Source of the DNA: Kribbella sp. NBC_00382
GTDB lineage: Bacteria; Actinomycetota; Actinomycetes; Propionibacteriales; Kribbellaceae
Reading direction: 5' to 3'
Length of the DNA: 64,000 nt
Assembly: GCF_036067295.1 (NCBI RefSeq)
Contig: NZ_CP107954.1
Coordinates: 6,882,001-6,946,000 of the forward strand
The notes beneath the pieces were generated by a model. That model was given only the letters and a program-made list of their open reading frames with translations, was not told the origin of the DNA and made no database searches. Below, one piece after another: positions 54,811-63,480 of the stretch; position 1 is the stretch's first letter; every line of letters begins with the position of its first letter. A program made the translations under genes and the position numbers.

Positions 54811-55148
54811 TGCTGGCGGCCGATGAAGCGCGAGATGGAGCGGGCCAGGTTGATACCGACCAGCCCACCCCAGCAGATGACGATTGCGAAGGCGCCTTCC
54901 TGGGCCGCGGCGATGGCTGTGATCGGGATGCCGGCGGTGACCGAGACGATCGCTAGGGCGAGCCCGCCGGGGTCGCTCTCGCGGCTCGGCTTCTCCGGCT
55001 TCACCGGCGGCGTGGCGAGATGCTGGGCGGTGTGCGCATCGAGCTTCGAGAGGAACCCCTCGATCACCTCGAGCTCGTACTCCGGCCCCAGCTCCTGCCG
55101 CGCCGCCACCGCGGCCCGCAGGTCCTTGCGAATCTCGTCCGTCGCCAT
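54807..55148 (-). CDS. Small membrane protein of unknown function
   Basis: The 113-residue protein has a charged helical N-terminal half (MATDEIRKDLRAAVAARQEL, FLSKLDAHTAQHLA), a Pro/Lys linker, and then two close hydrophobic helices (about residues 55-72 and 76-95). It ends with a basic tail, RSISRFIGRQH. This layout is typical of small actinobacterial membrane proteins; no family is recognised. ATG 55148 is preferred over a TTG nine bases upstream. It lies between the metalloprotease gene and the plus-strand kinase. Confidence 0.75.
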   Translation of the reverse strand: MATDEIRKDLRAAVAARQELGPEYELEVIEGFLSKLDAHTAQHLATPPVKPEKPSRESDPGGLALAIVSVTAGIPITAIAAAQEGAFAIVICWGGLVGINLARSISRFIGRQH

Positions 55149-55218
55149 ACCCGTCAAGGTACGACGCGAACAGCTCGCTGCCTATCGGGGAAACCCCCTA
55201 CCCACCCCTCTGACGGCG

Positions 55219-57426
55219 TCAGCGCCGTCGGTGCGGGACCCGGCCGTCGCCGGAGGCCCAGAAGTCTGAGACGACCTCGACGCGGCCGTTGCCGTCGTCG
55301 GCGATCAGGACGGCTCGGTGGTCGCCCTCGAAGTCCATCAGGTCGGTGAAGACCTCAGAGCCGGTACCAACGTGCTGGCCGTCCAGCTCCCAGTGCAGTT
55401 GCTCGTCCGCCAGTGGCCGGCCGAAGCAGTCCGTGGCCAGTGCCCAGAGGCGTACCAGGGAACCGGCCTTCACAGTCGACCCGGGGGCCGGCGCGAGGAT
55501 GGATGCTTCAGGTGGTCGTCGGGGGACGTCTAGCCGGGTCCACTCGCTGACGGCGGTGTCGAAGCCGTCCGAGATGATCACCTGTACCAGGGCTGAGCCA
55601 GCGAGCAGCGGAGCCACCGGTACCGTCGCCTCGCCCGCGTCGAGCGCACCGGCGAGTACCTGCCAGGTCTCCCCCTCGTCGGCCGACCAGCGCAGCAGCC
55701 GGTGCACCTTCTCGGCGTACACCTCCTCCTGCCAGGTCAGGCGAACCCAGTCGCCCTCCACGGCGCCCTGCAGGCCCTCCAAGCGCGGCGGAGCACCGGC
55801 GGGCTCCCGGATCCACGTCTCCTCCTCGTCGCGCACGATGCGCAGCGTGGAGCCCCGCGGCGGCTCCGGGATCACAGCACAGACCACCCCAGAGCTCACC
55901 GAACCACCACCGCCGCAACCTCCGCTGCAGCCACCGCAGCCGCCCTGGCCGTCTCCACAGGCAGCGGTCTCGATCACCTGCACTGACGTAGTCGCAACGA
56001 TGTGCCCCACGTCGTCGATCAGATCCAGCCGCGTCCCGGGGAGGCTGGTCCCCAACTGCTGCGCAACCGTCGTCTCCAGCGTGAGTACGTGCTCGATCTC
56101 GATCTGCCCCTCGACCATCCGCCCGAAGACCATCAGCGTCAGTACCGGACTCTGCAGATCGACCACCCACGGTGGCGGCGGATCAGGGATGTAGTGCGGA
56201 ATCGGCCCATCGAGATCAAGCTCCACGTTGGGCGGCCGCATGTCACCCGGCCCCGGGATCCACGTCGGGTTCAGCGCGGAGTGCTGCAGCATCCGCTTGT
56301 ACTGGTAGAGCGACGGCCAGCGCGGATTGCAGTACGACATGAAGTCGCGCCCGACAGCCGGCGAGATCATATTCGGGCCGGCCAGGTCGAAGCCGTACTC
56401 GCCGATCGACGCCATCTTGTTGGTGGCCGAGTCGTAGGGCTCGTACGCCGGATAGGCGAGGTCGACCTTGGGATCGTTGTTCAGCCCGCAAGGGGCGTGC
56501 CGGAAGTCGAGGACGTGGCCGAGTTCGTGGCCCATCGGCTCCTGCGATCCGACCGGCCCGGCGCCGAGTCCGGCTCCACCGCCGCCGCATCCGCCGGTAC
56601 CGTCGCGTGGGATCGCGCTCGGCAGCATCCCGTAGTACAGCCAGCCGGGCTTGTTGCCGTCGGCCATCTTCACCAGGTAGAGCCACGCCAGCAGGCTGTT
56701 CCAGACGTCCGGGCACTTGCCCTTGACGATGCCGCCGGTCAGCGGGACGAACCAGTTCATCTGGCCGGCGATCGAGAGCTCCGGCGTCTTGGAGACCGGA
56801 TACCAGTCGAGCGTCCGCCGTACCGTCGACTGCAGATCCGCAAGCGATGGCGCCGGCAGATCGACGTGATTGCCCGCGATGTCGTCGCCCGAGTAGTGGA
56901 CCGGGATCATCCGCACCTTGAGCGTCTGCAGCAGGCTCGCGTTGACCACCTGCGTGTACTCCACCAAAGAGCGGCCGCTGCCGACGGAGACCTTGAGCCG
57001 GAAGGTCCCGCGCATCTGAGCGGCCGGGATGACGAAGTTGAGGCTGTTCGCGAGCGACCCGCGTTCGGTCGCATAGTCCGGATCAGCGAGCGCCGTGATC
57101 GCGCCAGGCGTCTGCTGGATGAGCGACCCGGCATCCACCCAGATCCCGTACCGCATCTTCTGCACCGTCACGGTAGCTCGCACATTGGGCACATCGCTGA
57201 ACACCCCGTGCACGAACACCCGCACGTACGCCGTCTTGTCGGCGACGAGCTGGATCGAGTTGTCCGGACCATGATCGTCCGAGTCGGTCAGATGGTCAGC
57301 GGCGTGCCGGTACTGGATGACCTGTGTGACCTCGACGCCATCGATGAAAATGCCTGCGAGCAACGGTTTGAGCCAGTCGACCTGCGACAGCTGCTGTACG
57401 ACCCCGGACATGCTGAACCTGGGCAT
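55219..57426 (-). CDS. Metzincin-like zinc metalloprotease with Ig-like and Cys/Gly-rich segments
   Basis: The 735-residue protein has an N-terminal Ig-like domain (IFIDGVEVTQVIQY through TAYVRVFVHG). The protease part has the zinc motif HELGHVLDFRH (300-310), which fits HExxHxxGxxH with Asp for Gly, and a Met-turn DFMSYC (361-366). Glycine/cysteine-rich linkers precede the zinc site (GGCGGGGAGLGAG) and lie beyond the protease (CGDGQGGCGGCSGGCGGGG). The C-terminus looks like two beta-sandwich modules. No signal peptide is visible from ATG 57426, which follows AGGGGGTGG. Substrate is unknown. It sits between mpa and dop on the same strand but is isolated from mpa by a strong terminator. Confidence 0.85.
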   Translation of the reverse strand: MPRFSMSGVVQQLSQVDWLKPLLAGIFIDGVEVTQVIQYRHAADHLTDSDDHGPDNSIQLVADKTAYVRVFVHGVFSDVPNVRATVTVQKMRYGIWVDAGSLIQQTPGAITALADPDYATERGSLANSLNFVIPAAQMRGTFRLKVSVGSGRSLVEYTQVVNASLLQTLKVRMIPVHYSGDDIAGNHVDLPAPSLADLQSTVRRTLDWYPVSKTPELSIAGQMNWFVPLTGGIVKGKCPDVWNSLLAWLYLVKMADGNKPGWLYYGMLPSAIPRDGTGGCGGGGAGLGAGPVGSQEPMGHELGHVLDFRHAPCGLNNDPKVDLAYPAYEPYDSATNKMASIGEYGFDLAGPNMISPAVGRDFMSYCNPRWPSLYQYKRMLQHSALNPTWIPGPGDMRPPNVELDLDGPIPHYIPDPPPPWVVDLQSPVLTLMVFGRMVEGQIEIEHVLTLETTVAQQLGTSLPGTRLDLIDDVGHIVATTSVQVIETAACGDGQGGCGGCSGGCGGGGSVSSGVVCAVIPEPPRGSTLRIVRDEEETWIREPAGAPPRLEGLQGAVEGDWVRLTWQEEVYAEKVHRLLRWSADEGETWQVLAGALDAGEATVPVAPLLAGSALVQVIISDGFDTAVSEWTRLDVPRRPPEASILAPAPGSTVKAGSLVRLWALATDCFGRPLADEQLHWELDGQHVGTGSEVFTDLMDFEGDHRAVLIADDGNGRVEVVSDFWASGDGRVPHRRR

Positions 57427-57504
57427 GCTCGCCCACCCCCTGTAGCCCTCCCCCAGGCCATTCCCCTTGTCGCCTAAGAAAGCACGACCAGGCAGCCAAA
57501 GCAA

Positions 57505-57541
57505 CAGCCGCCCCGGTCCGAAATCCGGACCGGGGCGGCTG
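57505..57541 (-). terminator. Terminator of mpa
   Basis: CAGCCGCCCCGGTCCG (57505-57520) pairs perfectly with CGGACCGGGGCGGCTG (57526-57541), a 16-bp stem with a five-base loop, starting 13 bases after the mpa stop. On the minus strand it is followed by TTGCTTT. Confidence 0.9.
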
Positions 57542-57554
57542 CCGTTGGAACTGG

Positions 57555-59303
57555 TTACAGGTACTGACCCGTGTTGGTGGCCGTGTCGATCGACCGGCCC
57601 GGCTCGGTGCCCTGCTTGCCGGAGATGAGCGTACGGATGTAGACGATCCGCTCGCCCTTCTTGCCGGAGATCCGGGCCCAGTCGTCCGGGTTGGTGGTGT
57701 TCGGCAGGTCCTCGTTCTCCTTGAACTCGTCCACGCAGGCCTGCAGCAGGTGCTGCACCCGCAGGCCCTTCTGGCCGTCCTCGAGGAACGCCTTGATCGC
57801 CATCTTCTTGGCCCGGTCGACGATATTCTGGATCATCGCGCCCGAGTTGAAGTCCTTGAAGTACAGGACCTCCTTGTCACCGTTGGCGTAGGTGACCTCG
57901 AGGAAGCGGTTCTCGTCGGCCTCGGTGTACATCCGCTCGACCGTGCGCTGGATCATCCCGTTCACGCACTCGCGGCGGTCGCCACCGAACTCGCTGACGT
58001 CCTCCGGGTGCAGGGGCAGCGAGGTGGTCAGGTACTTCGAGAAGATGTCGCGGGCGGACTCGGCGTCCGGCCGCTCGATCTTGATCTTCACGTCCAGCCG
58101 GCCCGGCCGCAGGATCGCCGGGTCGATCATGTCTTCCCGGTTCGAGGCACCGATCACGATCACGTTCTCGAGGCCTTCGACGCCGTCGATCTCGCTCAGC
58201 AGCTGCGGGACGATGGTGTTCTCGACGTCGGAGGAGACACCGGAGCCGCGGGTGCGGAACAGCGAGTCCATCTCGTCGAAGAACACGATCACCGGCATGC
58301 CCTCGGAAGCCTTCTCCCGGGCGCGCTGGAAGACCAGGCGGATGTGCCGCTCGGTCTCACCCACGTACTTGTTGAGCAGCTCCGGACCCTTGATGTTGAG
58401 GAAGAACGACTTCTGCCCCTCCACCCCGGTCCGCTCGGCGACCTTCTTGGCCAGCGAGTTCGCCACCGCCTTGGCGATCAGCGTCTTGCCACAGCCCGGC
58501 GGGCCGTAGAGCAGGACGCCCTTCGGCGGCTTCAGCTCGTGCTCGAGGAACAGGTCCTTGTGCAGGTACGGCATCTCGACCGCGTCCCGGATCTGCTCGA
58601 TCTGGCCCGCCAGTCCGCCGATCTGCGTGTAGTCGATGTCCGGGACCTCTTCGAGCACCAGCTCCTCGACCTCGGACTTCGGGATCTTCTCGTAGACATA
58701 GCCGGAGCGGGGCTCCAGCAGCAGCGAGTCGCCGGCCCGCAGCGCGATGTCGAGCAGCGGCGAGGCGAGCCGGACGATACGTTCCTCGTCGGCCTGTGCG
58801 ATCACCAGTGCCCGCTCGCCGTCGGCCAGCAGCTCCTTCAGCATCACCACGTCACCCACGACCTCGAAGTCGCAGGCCTCGACCACGTTCAGCGCCTCGT
58901 TCAGCATCAGTTCCTGGCCGAGCCGAAGCGCGTCCAGATCGACTGAGGGGCTCGCCGCGACCCGGAGCTTGCGGCCCCCGGTGAACACGTCCAGCGTGTC
59001 GTCGTCGTTGCGGCCCAGGAAGGTACCGAAACCGGACGGCGGTTGCGCCAGCCGGTCGACCTCCTCCTTCAGGGCGATGATCTTCTCTCGGGCCTCGCGC
59101 AGTGTTTCCGCCAGCCGTTCGTTCTGGGCGGTCACACTCGACAAGGACGCCTGGGTTTCGGACAGTCTGCTCTCGAGCGACCGGCTGTCCGCCGGGTGCT
59201 CCAACAACCTCCGCCGCAACGCTGCGACCTCGGCCTCCAGGTAACGGACCTGGTTACGCAGCTCTGCCGCGGTAGGACTCTCGTCTCCAGCCACGATCAT
59301 CAC
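57555..59303 (-). CDS. mpa: Proteasome-associated ATPase Mpa/ARC
   Basis: Mpa is the hexameric AAA unfoldase that recognises Pup-tagged proteins and feeds them to the 20S core. The 582-residue protein has an N-terminal coiled coil (about residues 12-90), OB domains, then the AAA module with Walker A GPPGCGKT, Walker B VIVFFDEMDS and the second-region IGASNREDMIDPAILRPGR. The C-terminal GQYL tail docks on the proteasome. The GTG at 59303 or ATG at 59300 is the start. A strong terminator follows, so mpa is not cotranscribed with dop-pup-prcBA. Confidence 0.97.
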   Translation of the reverse strand: MMIVAGDESPTAAELRNQVRYLEAEVAALRRRLLEHPADSRSLESRLSETQASLSSVTAQNERLAETLREAREKIIALKEEVDRLAQPPSGFGTFLGRNDDDTLDVFTGGRKLRVAASPSVDLDALRLGQELMLNEALNVVEACDFEVVGDVVMLKELLADGERALVIAQADEERIVRLASPLLDIALRAGDSLLLEPRSGYVYEKIPKSEVEELVLEEVPDIDYTQIGGLAGQIEQIRDAVEMPYLHKDLFLEHELKPPKGVLLYGPPGCGKTLIAKAVANSLAKKVAERTGVEGQKSFFLNIKGPELLNKYVGETERHIRLVFQRAREKASEGMPVIVFFDEMDSLFRTRGSGVSSDVENTIVPQLLSEIDGVEGLENVIVIGASNREDMIDPAILRPGRLDVKIKIERPDAESARDIFSKYLTTSLPLHPEDVSEFGGDRRECVNGMIQRTVERMYTEADENRFLEVTYANGDKEVLYFKDFNSGAMIQNIVDRAKKMAIKAFLEDGQKGLRVQHLLQACVDEFKENEDLPNTTNPDDWARISGKKGERIVYIRTLISGKQGTEPGRSIDTATNTGQYL

Positions 59304-59369
59304 CTCACCATGTGGGGCTCGACCCTATGGACCTTACCCAGAAAAGCACGCCTAGCAAGCTGAATCCCA

Positions 59370-60326
59370 TCACGTGTCGGTTGCGGATGAATCGGTTGCC
59401 TCCGGCGTGTCGACGGGTGTATCGGACTTGCGCGGCCCGGAGTAGTCGTCGCCGTACGCACCCGGGGCCGGCCGGCGCTTCTTCCGCGGAGCCTGTACGC
59501 CGTGCGCCATCCGTCGAGCCGTGACCAGGAATGCCGTGTGGCCTTGCATCCGATGGCCAGGACGGACGGCGAGCCCTTCGACGTGCCAGTCCCTGACCAG
59601 CGACTCCCAGGCCCGCGGCTCGGTGAACTCGCCATGGGCCCGCAGCGTCTCGACGACCCGGCTCAGCTGGGTCGTGGTGGCGACGTACGCGCAGAAGACC
59701 CCGCCCGGCACCAGGGCACCCGCGGCGGCGTCGATGCACTCCCAGGGGGCCAGCATGTCGAGCACGATCCGGTCGACGTCCTCCTCGTCCAGCGACTCGA
59801 CCAGGTCACCGACCTGCAACCGCCAGGCCGGGTGCTCGGCGCCGAAGAAGCCGGTGACGTTCTTGCGGGCCACCTCGGCGAAGTCCTCGCGGCGCTCGAA
59901 CGAGATCACCTGGCCGTGGATGCCGACCGCCCGCAGCAGTGCCGTGGTCAGCGCACCGGAACCGGCACCCGCCTCGACCACCTTGGCGCCGGGGAAGATG
60001 TCGGCCATCGTCACGATCTGCGCGGTGTCCTTGGGGTAGATCACCGCCGCGCCGCGCGGCATCGAGACCGAGTAGTCCGCCATCAACGGCCGCAGCGCGA
60101 GGTACTCGACCCCGCCCTTGGACCGGATCGTCACCGCGTCCGGGCCGTCGATCAGCTCGTCGTGCTCGATCCCGCCCTTGGTGGTGTGGAAGATCTTCCC
60201 GCGCTCGAGGAACACCGAGTGCCGGCGCCCTTTGGAGTCGGACAGGGTGACCCACTCACCGGCCTGCAACGGCCCGTGGTGCACCCCGGAGAAGGAAGCA
60301 TCAGGAAAATCACGAAGATCAGACAT
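59370..60326 (-). CDS. trmI: tRNA (adenine-58-N1)-methyltransferase TrmI
   Basis: TrmI methylates A58 in the T loop of tRNAs using S-adenosylmethionine. The 318-residue protein has the N-terminal beta domain (SDSKGRRHSVFLERGKIF), the SAM motif VVEAGAGSGALT (about residue 118), and the catalytic-strand region DRIVLDMLAPWE. A long polar C-terminal tail (PRKKRRPAPGAYGDDYSG onward) is probably disordered. Linkage of trmI to mpa is usual in actinobacteria; 66 bases separate them. Start ATG 60326. Confidence 0.95.
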   Translation of the reverse strand: MSDLRDFPDASFSGVHHGPLQAGEWVTLSDSKGRRHSVFLERGKIFHTTKGGIEHDELIDGPDAVTIRSKGGVEYLALRPLMADYSVSMPRGAAVIYPKDTAQIVTMADIFPGAKVVEAGAGSGALTTALLRAVGIHGQVISFERREDFAEVARKNVTGFFGAEHPAWRLQVGDLVESLDEEDVDRIVLDMLAPWECIDAAAGALVPGGVFCAYVATTTQLSRVVETLRAHGEFTEPRAWESLVRDWHVEGLAVRPGHRMQGHTAFLVTARRMAHGVQAPRKKRRPAPGAYGDDYSGPRKSDTPVDTPEATDSSATDT

Positions 60327-60375
60327 AAGGCGCTCACCCTACTTCGCCACCCCGACAGCCCGGGAAACCCCACCG

Positions 60376-61337
60376 ATGCCCCTGAAGCTGACCCGTCAGC
60401 AAGCCGTCGCCCACCGCCTCTCCGTCAACCACCTCACCACTCGCCTCCCACCCGGCGCGTACGCCGACGCCGCGCGCTACGGCCTCCAGGACACCGCCCC
60501 ACGCGACGCCCTGATCGCCCTGCATGCCCGCGTAGAAGCCTGCGAGCCGACCGCCTGGGAGCATCCCGACCTCACCCAGACCTACAGCCCCCGGGCCGCC
60601 GTCTACGTCCTGCCGCGCGCCGACTTCGGCATCTTCACCATTGGGCGCCTCCCCCTTGCGCCTGAGGCGCTCAAGTATTTAGAGACTGCAGCGGACAGCA
60701 TCTGCCGAGACCTGGCGGGCACAGAGGGCCGTAGCGGCGCACCGGACCTCAGAGGTGCCTGTGCGACCGGTCGCATCGCGTTGCGCTGGACAACGAGTGC
60801 CCTGTACTTCCGTGAGGTCCCCCGCCCTGGGGTCGACTTCATGGACGCCCACCGCGAGCTCTGCCGCCGCCATGTCGAGGCATTCGGGCCAACAACCCCA
60901 GCGGCCTTCGCCTGGTGGTCCGGTCTGTCCGCCAAGGACGCACGCGAGGTCTGGGGGCAGTTGGAGCTGCTGGAGGTCGACCTGGACGGCCACCGTGCCT
61001 GGATCCTGCCGGAGGCCGAGCAGGCCGTCCGCAATGCGCCGGAGCCGTCCGGAGTTCGGTTCCTGCCTACCCCTGACCTCCGCCTGCTCGGGCAGGACCG
61101 GCATGGGCTCTTCGTCGGGCCGGGCGGCAGCAAGCACCTGCCGCTGCACGACACCTTCCACCCCAACGGGCTGCTGGTGGACGGGCGGCTCGTGGGCATG
61201 TGGGTCGCCGCGGTGGGCAGATCGACGTGAAGCACGTCGGCCCGCTCGCGGCTGGGGCTCGGGCTCAAGTTGAGGTCGAGGCCTTGACGATGGCGATTCC
61301 GGGCGCGGAGATGCGGCTGAGCATCACGGAGTACTGA
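60376..61337 (+). pseudogene. Winged-helix DNA-binding domain protein (DUF1006/HTH_42 type), frameshifted
   Basis: The sequence from ATG 60376 (MPLKLTRQQAVAHRLSVNHL) is of the winged-helix family related to E. coli YcaQ, whose members include DNA-crosslink glycosylases. The frame stops at 61230 after 284 residues. Deleting one G from a GGGG run near 61201 explains this. In the next frame the expected end continues as GGQIDVKHVGPLAAGAR to TMAIPGAEMRLSITEY and stops at 61337, just before the convergent protease gene. The C-terminal 37 residues are thus out of frame. It may be a recent loss, a phase-variable tract or a sequencing error. Confidence 0.75.
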
Positions 61338-61340
61338 CGG

Positions 61341-62492
61341 TCAGCGGTTGCGGAAGGCCTGCTCGACGTCGGTGGTGGCGAGGACGCCGTAGACCGCGCC
61401 GTTGGCGTCCAGGACCAGGTACTCCGAGGCGGGGTTCTCGCGGAGGATGGCGAGGATCTCCTCGCCGGTGTCGTTGACGCCGATGATGTGGCCGGCACCG
61501 ATCCGGGTGGCGACCTCGCCGACCGTGGTCCATGGGCGCTGGTTCTGGGCGACGGAGTTGACCGCCGATTCCGAGACGAGCGCGTGCGGCTTGTCCTCGC
61601 CGTCGATGACCACCACGGCCCCGGCTTGCGCGCCGGCTGCGAGTCGTACCGCCTCGGAGATCGGCGTACTGGCGTGTACTGCGATCGCGCGGCGGGCCAG
61701 GGTGCGTACCTGCAGGGACGGCAGCTTGCTCCGGAGCCGGGCCTGCATCAGGGACGCGGTCGAGCCCATCCAGAGGAAGAATCCGACCGCCAACGCGATG
61801 ATGTAGTCGACGATCGTGGGCTCCCGATCGAAGACCCGCTCCAGGATCACCGGCGCTGCCAGGACTCCGATCGCGATCACCCGGCCGGCCCAGGCCGCCG
61901 CGATCGTGCCCTTGTGCATGTTGCCGGTCAGCTTCCAGACGAAGGCGCGCAGCACCCAGCCGCCGTCGAGCGGCAGCCCGGGCAGCAGGTTGGTGACACC
62001 GACGATCAGGTTGGCGATGGCGAGCTCGATCAGCGCGACGTACCCGACGCCCTCGTCCACCGCCCGCGAGCCGAGGTACGCGAGACCGCCGACCAGCAGC
62101 GAGGCCAGCGGGCCGACGACGGAGACGGCGAACTCCTCGAACGGGCTCTTCCGCTCCCCCTCGATGTGTGTGCCGGCCGCGAAGAACCCGAGGTTGATCT
62201 CGGTCACCGAGATGCCGAACCGGAGCGCGACCAGCGCGTGCGCCAGCTCGTGGATCAGGATCGAGGCGGTGAACGCGATCACGAAGGCGAACGACGCGAC
62301 GTACCGCCAGCTGCCCAGTTCGGGGAACTGCGCCCCGATGATGCTGGCGAAGCCGAGGGCCAGCAGCATCGCCACCGGCAGCCAGCTGTACCGCATCGTC
62401 AGCTTGATCCCGCGGACACGACCGATCACCCAGGTACCGGGCGTAGGACCGGCAGGCTGGGCGGGACTCTGGGGATCACGCGAATCGGACAT
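61341..62492 (-). CDS. Site-2 protease family (M50) protein with CBS domains
   Basis: This 383-residue membrane metalloprotease has the zinc motif HELAH (His81, Glu82, His85) inside a helix and the second active-site motif LLPGLPLDGG. About six hydrophobic helices are present. Two C-terminal CBS domains (about residues 258-380, RRAIAVHASTPISEAVRL; NPASEYLVLDANGAV) should bind nucleotides. It resembles the Rip3 class of intramembrane proteases, which cut membrane anchors of regulators. Start ATG 62492; the end lies three bases from the frameshifted winged-helix gene. Confidence 0.92.
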   Translation of the reverse strand: MSDSRDPQSPAQPAGPTPGTWVIGRVRGIKLTMRYSWLPVAMLLALGFASIIGAQFPELGSWRYVASFAFVIAFTASILIHELAHALVALRFGISVTEINLGFFAAGTHIEGERKSPFEEFAVSVVGPLASLLVGGLAYLGSRAVDEGVGYVALIELAIANLIVGVTNLLPGLPLDGGWVLRAFVWKLTGNMHKGTIAAAWAGRVIAIGVLAAPVILERVFDREPTIVDYIIALAVGFFLWMGSTASLMQARLRSKLPSLQVRTLARRAIAVHASTPISEAVRLAAGAQAGAVVVIDGEDKPHALVSESAVNSVAQNQRPWTTVGEVATRIGAGHIIGVNDTGEEILAILRENPASEYLVLDANGAVYGVLATTDVEQAFRNR

Positions 62493-62526
62493 CGAGGCAA
62501 CGCTACTGGTCCCCTGTTAACAAGCC

Positions 62527-63333
62527 TTACACCCCCACCGCAAGCCGAGCCGTGTATCCCGTCTTCACGTCCCCGCTCATCGTCGCCAACTGGTGCACCG
62601 CCGCGTCGTCCCGGAACACGTTGTCGGTCTGCAGCGAGGTGCGGGAGAGGTTCTGAGCGCTTCCGTCATACCCGTCAGTCGCGTAGACCGCAGTACACGC
62701 CTCCGCGGGCAGTGCCAGCTGCGAGGTCGCACTGATCTTGCCGGCCGCGGTCGCCTCGGACAGGGACGAGTAGACCTCGAAGTGGATGTGCGGCCACCTC
62801 CCCTGGTACGCCCCGGGGAAGATCGTGGTGAAGGTGACCGTCCCGGCCGCATCGGCAGCCTGTACTCCGCGGCAGTAGTTCTCCTTGGTGATCTCCCCGT
62901 CGTAGAGCGAGTAGCGGCCCTGGGCGTCGCAATGCCAGAGGTAGACGGCAGCACCCGGCAGAGGCGTGTCCTTCGCTGCATCCAGTACTACGAGTTGCAC
63001 CGTCAGCGGGATCCCCTCAGCCACCCCCGTCGCCGTACCGAAGCTCTTGGTGAGGTCACTCCGCACGATGCCCGACTCGGTCAGCACATTCGGCCCATTG
63101 GACCCGTCCCCAGGAAACGGCCCCGCCGTCTCCTCAGGGATCTCGTCCACACCATCATTTGTTGAAGAACTCTGTGGAACTGGAGTTGTTGAAGAACTCT
63201 GTGGAACTGAAGCCGTGTTGTCAGCCGCACAACCAGCCACAGCTACCAATCCCGCACCGGCGAACAGCCTCAGGACATTGCGTCGGCGGAGCATCCCCAA
63301 GTCGTACTCGAGGCCTCTGTCGTGGTCGTGCAT
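62527..63333 (-). CDS. Intradiol dioxygenase-like lipoprotein
   Basis: The 268-residue exported protein has a twin-arginine-like signal (MLRRRNVLRLFAGAG) with a lipobox AVAGC, then a Ser/Thr/Gln linker with a nine-residue repeat. Its domain is related to the beta-sandwich of catechol/protocatechuate 3,4-dioxygenases. Likely iron ligands are the tyrosines in AVYLWHCDAQGRYSLYD and histidines in GRWPHIHFEVY. Secreted dioxygenase-like lipoproteins are common in soil actinobacteria; the aromatic substrate is unknown. ATG 63333 follows AAGGGAGA. Confidence 0.88.
   Translation of the reverse strand: MHDHDRGLEYDLGMLRRRNVLRLFAGAGLVAVAGCAADNTASVPQSSSTTPVPQSSSTNDGVDEIPEETAGPFPGDGSNGPNVLTESGIVRSDLTKSFGTATGVAEGIPLTVQLVVLDAAKDTPLPGAAVYLWHCDAQGRYSLYDGEITKENYCRGVQAADAAGTVTFTTIFPGAYQGRWPHIHFEVYSSLSEATAAGKISATSQLALPAEACTAVYATDGYDGSAQNLSRTSLQTDNVFRDDAAVHQLATMSGDVKTGYTARLAVGV
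63161..63209 (-). repeat. Coding 27-bp direct repeat in the lipoprotein linker
   Basis: A 22-base sequence starting GTTGAAGAACTCTG occurs at 63161-63182 and again at 63188-63209. The 27-base period encodes two copies of a nine-residue VPQSSST-type unit in the linker between the lipobox and the dioxygenase-like domain. Confidence 0.9.
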
Positions 63334-63480
63334 CTCGGTCTCCCTTGCTCGTTGGGTCCAGAGTGCCAACCGGGACCGATGGTTTCCCGAAAGCCTGCTG
63401 GGAATCCGCTGTGAGGCCGTTATCCACAACCAGTGCGGCGACGACTCCGACTGTCGGTGGTCTCGCCTAGCCTTGGCGGC

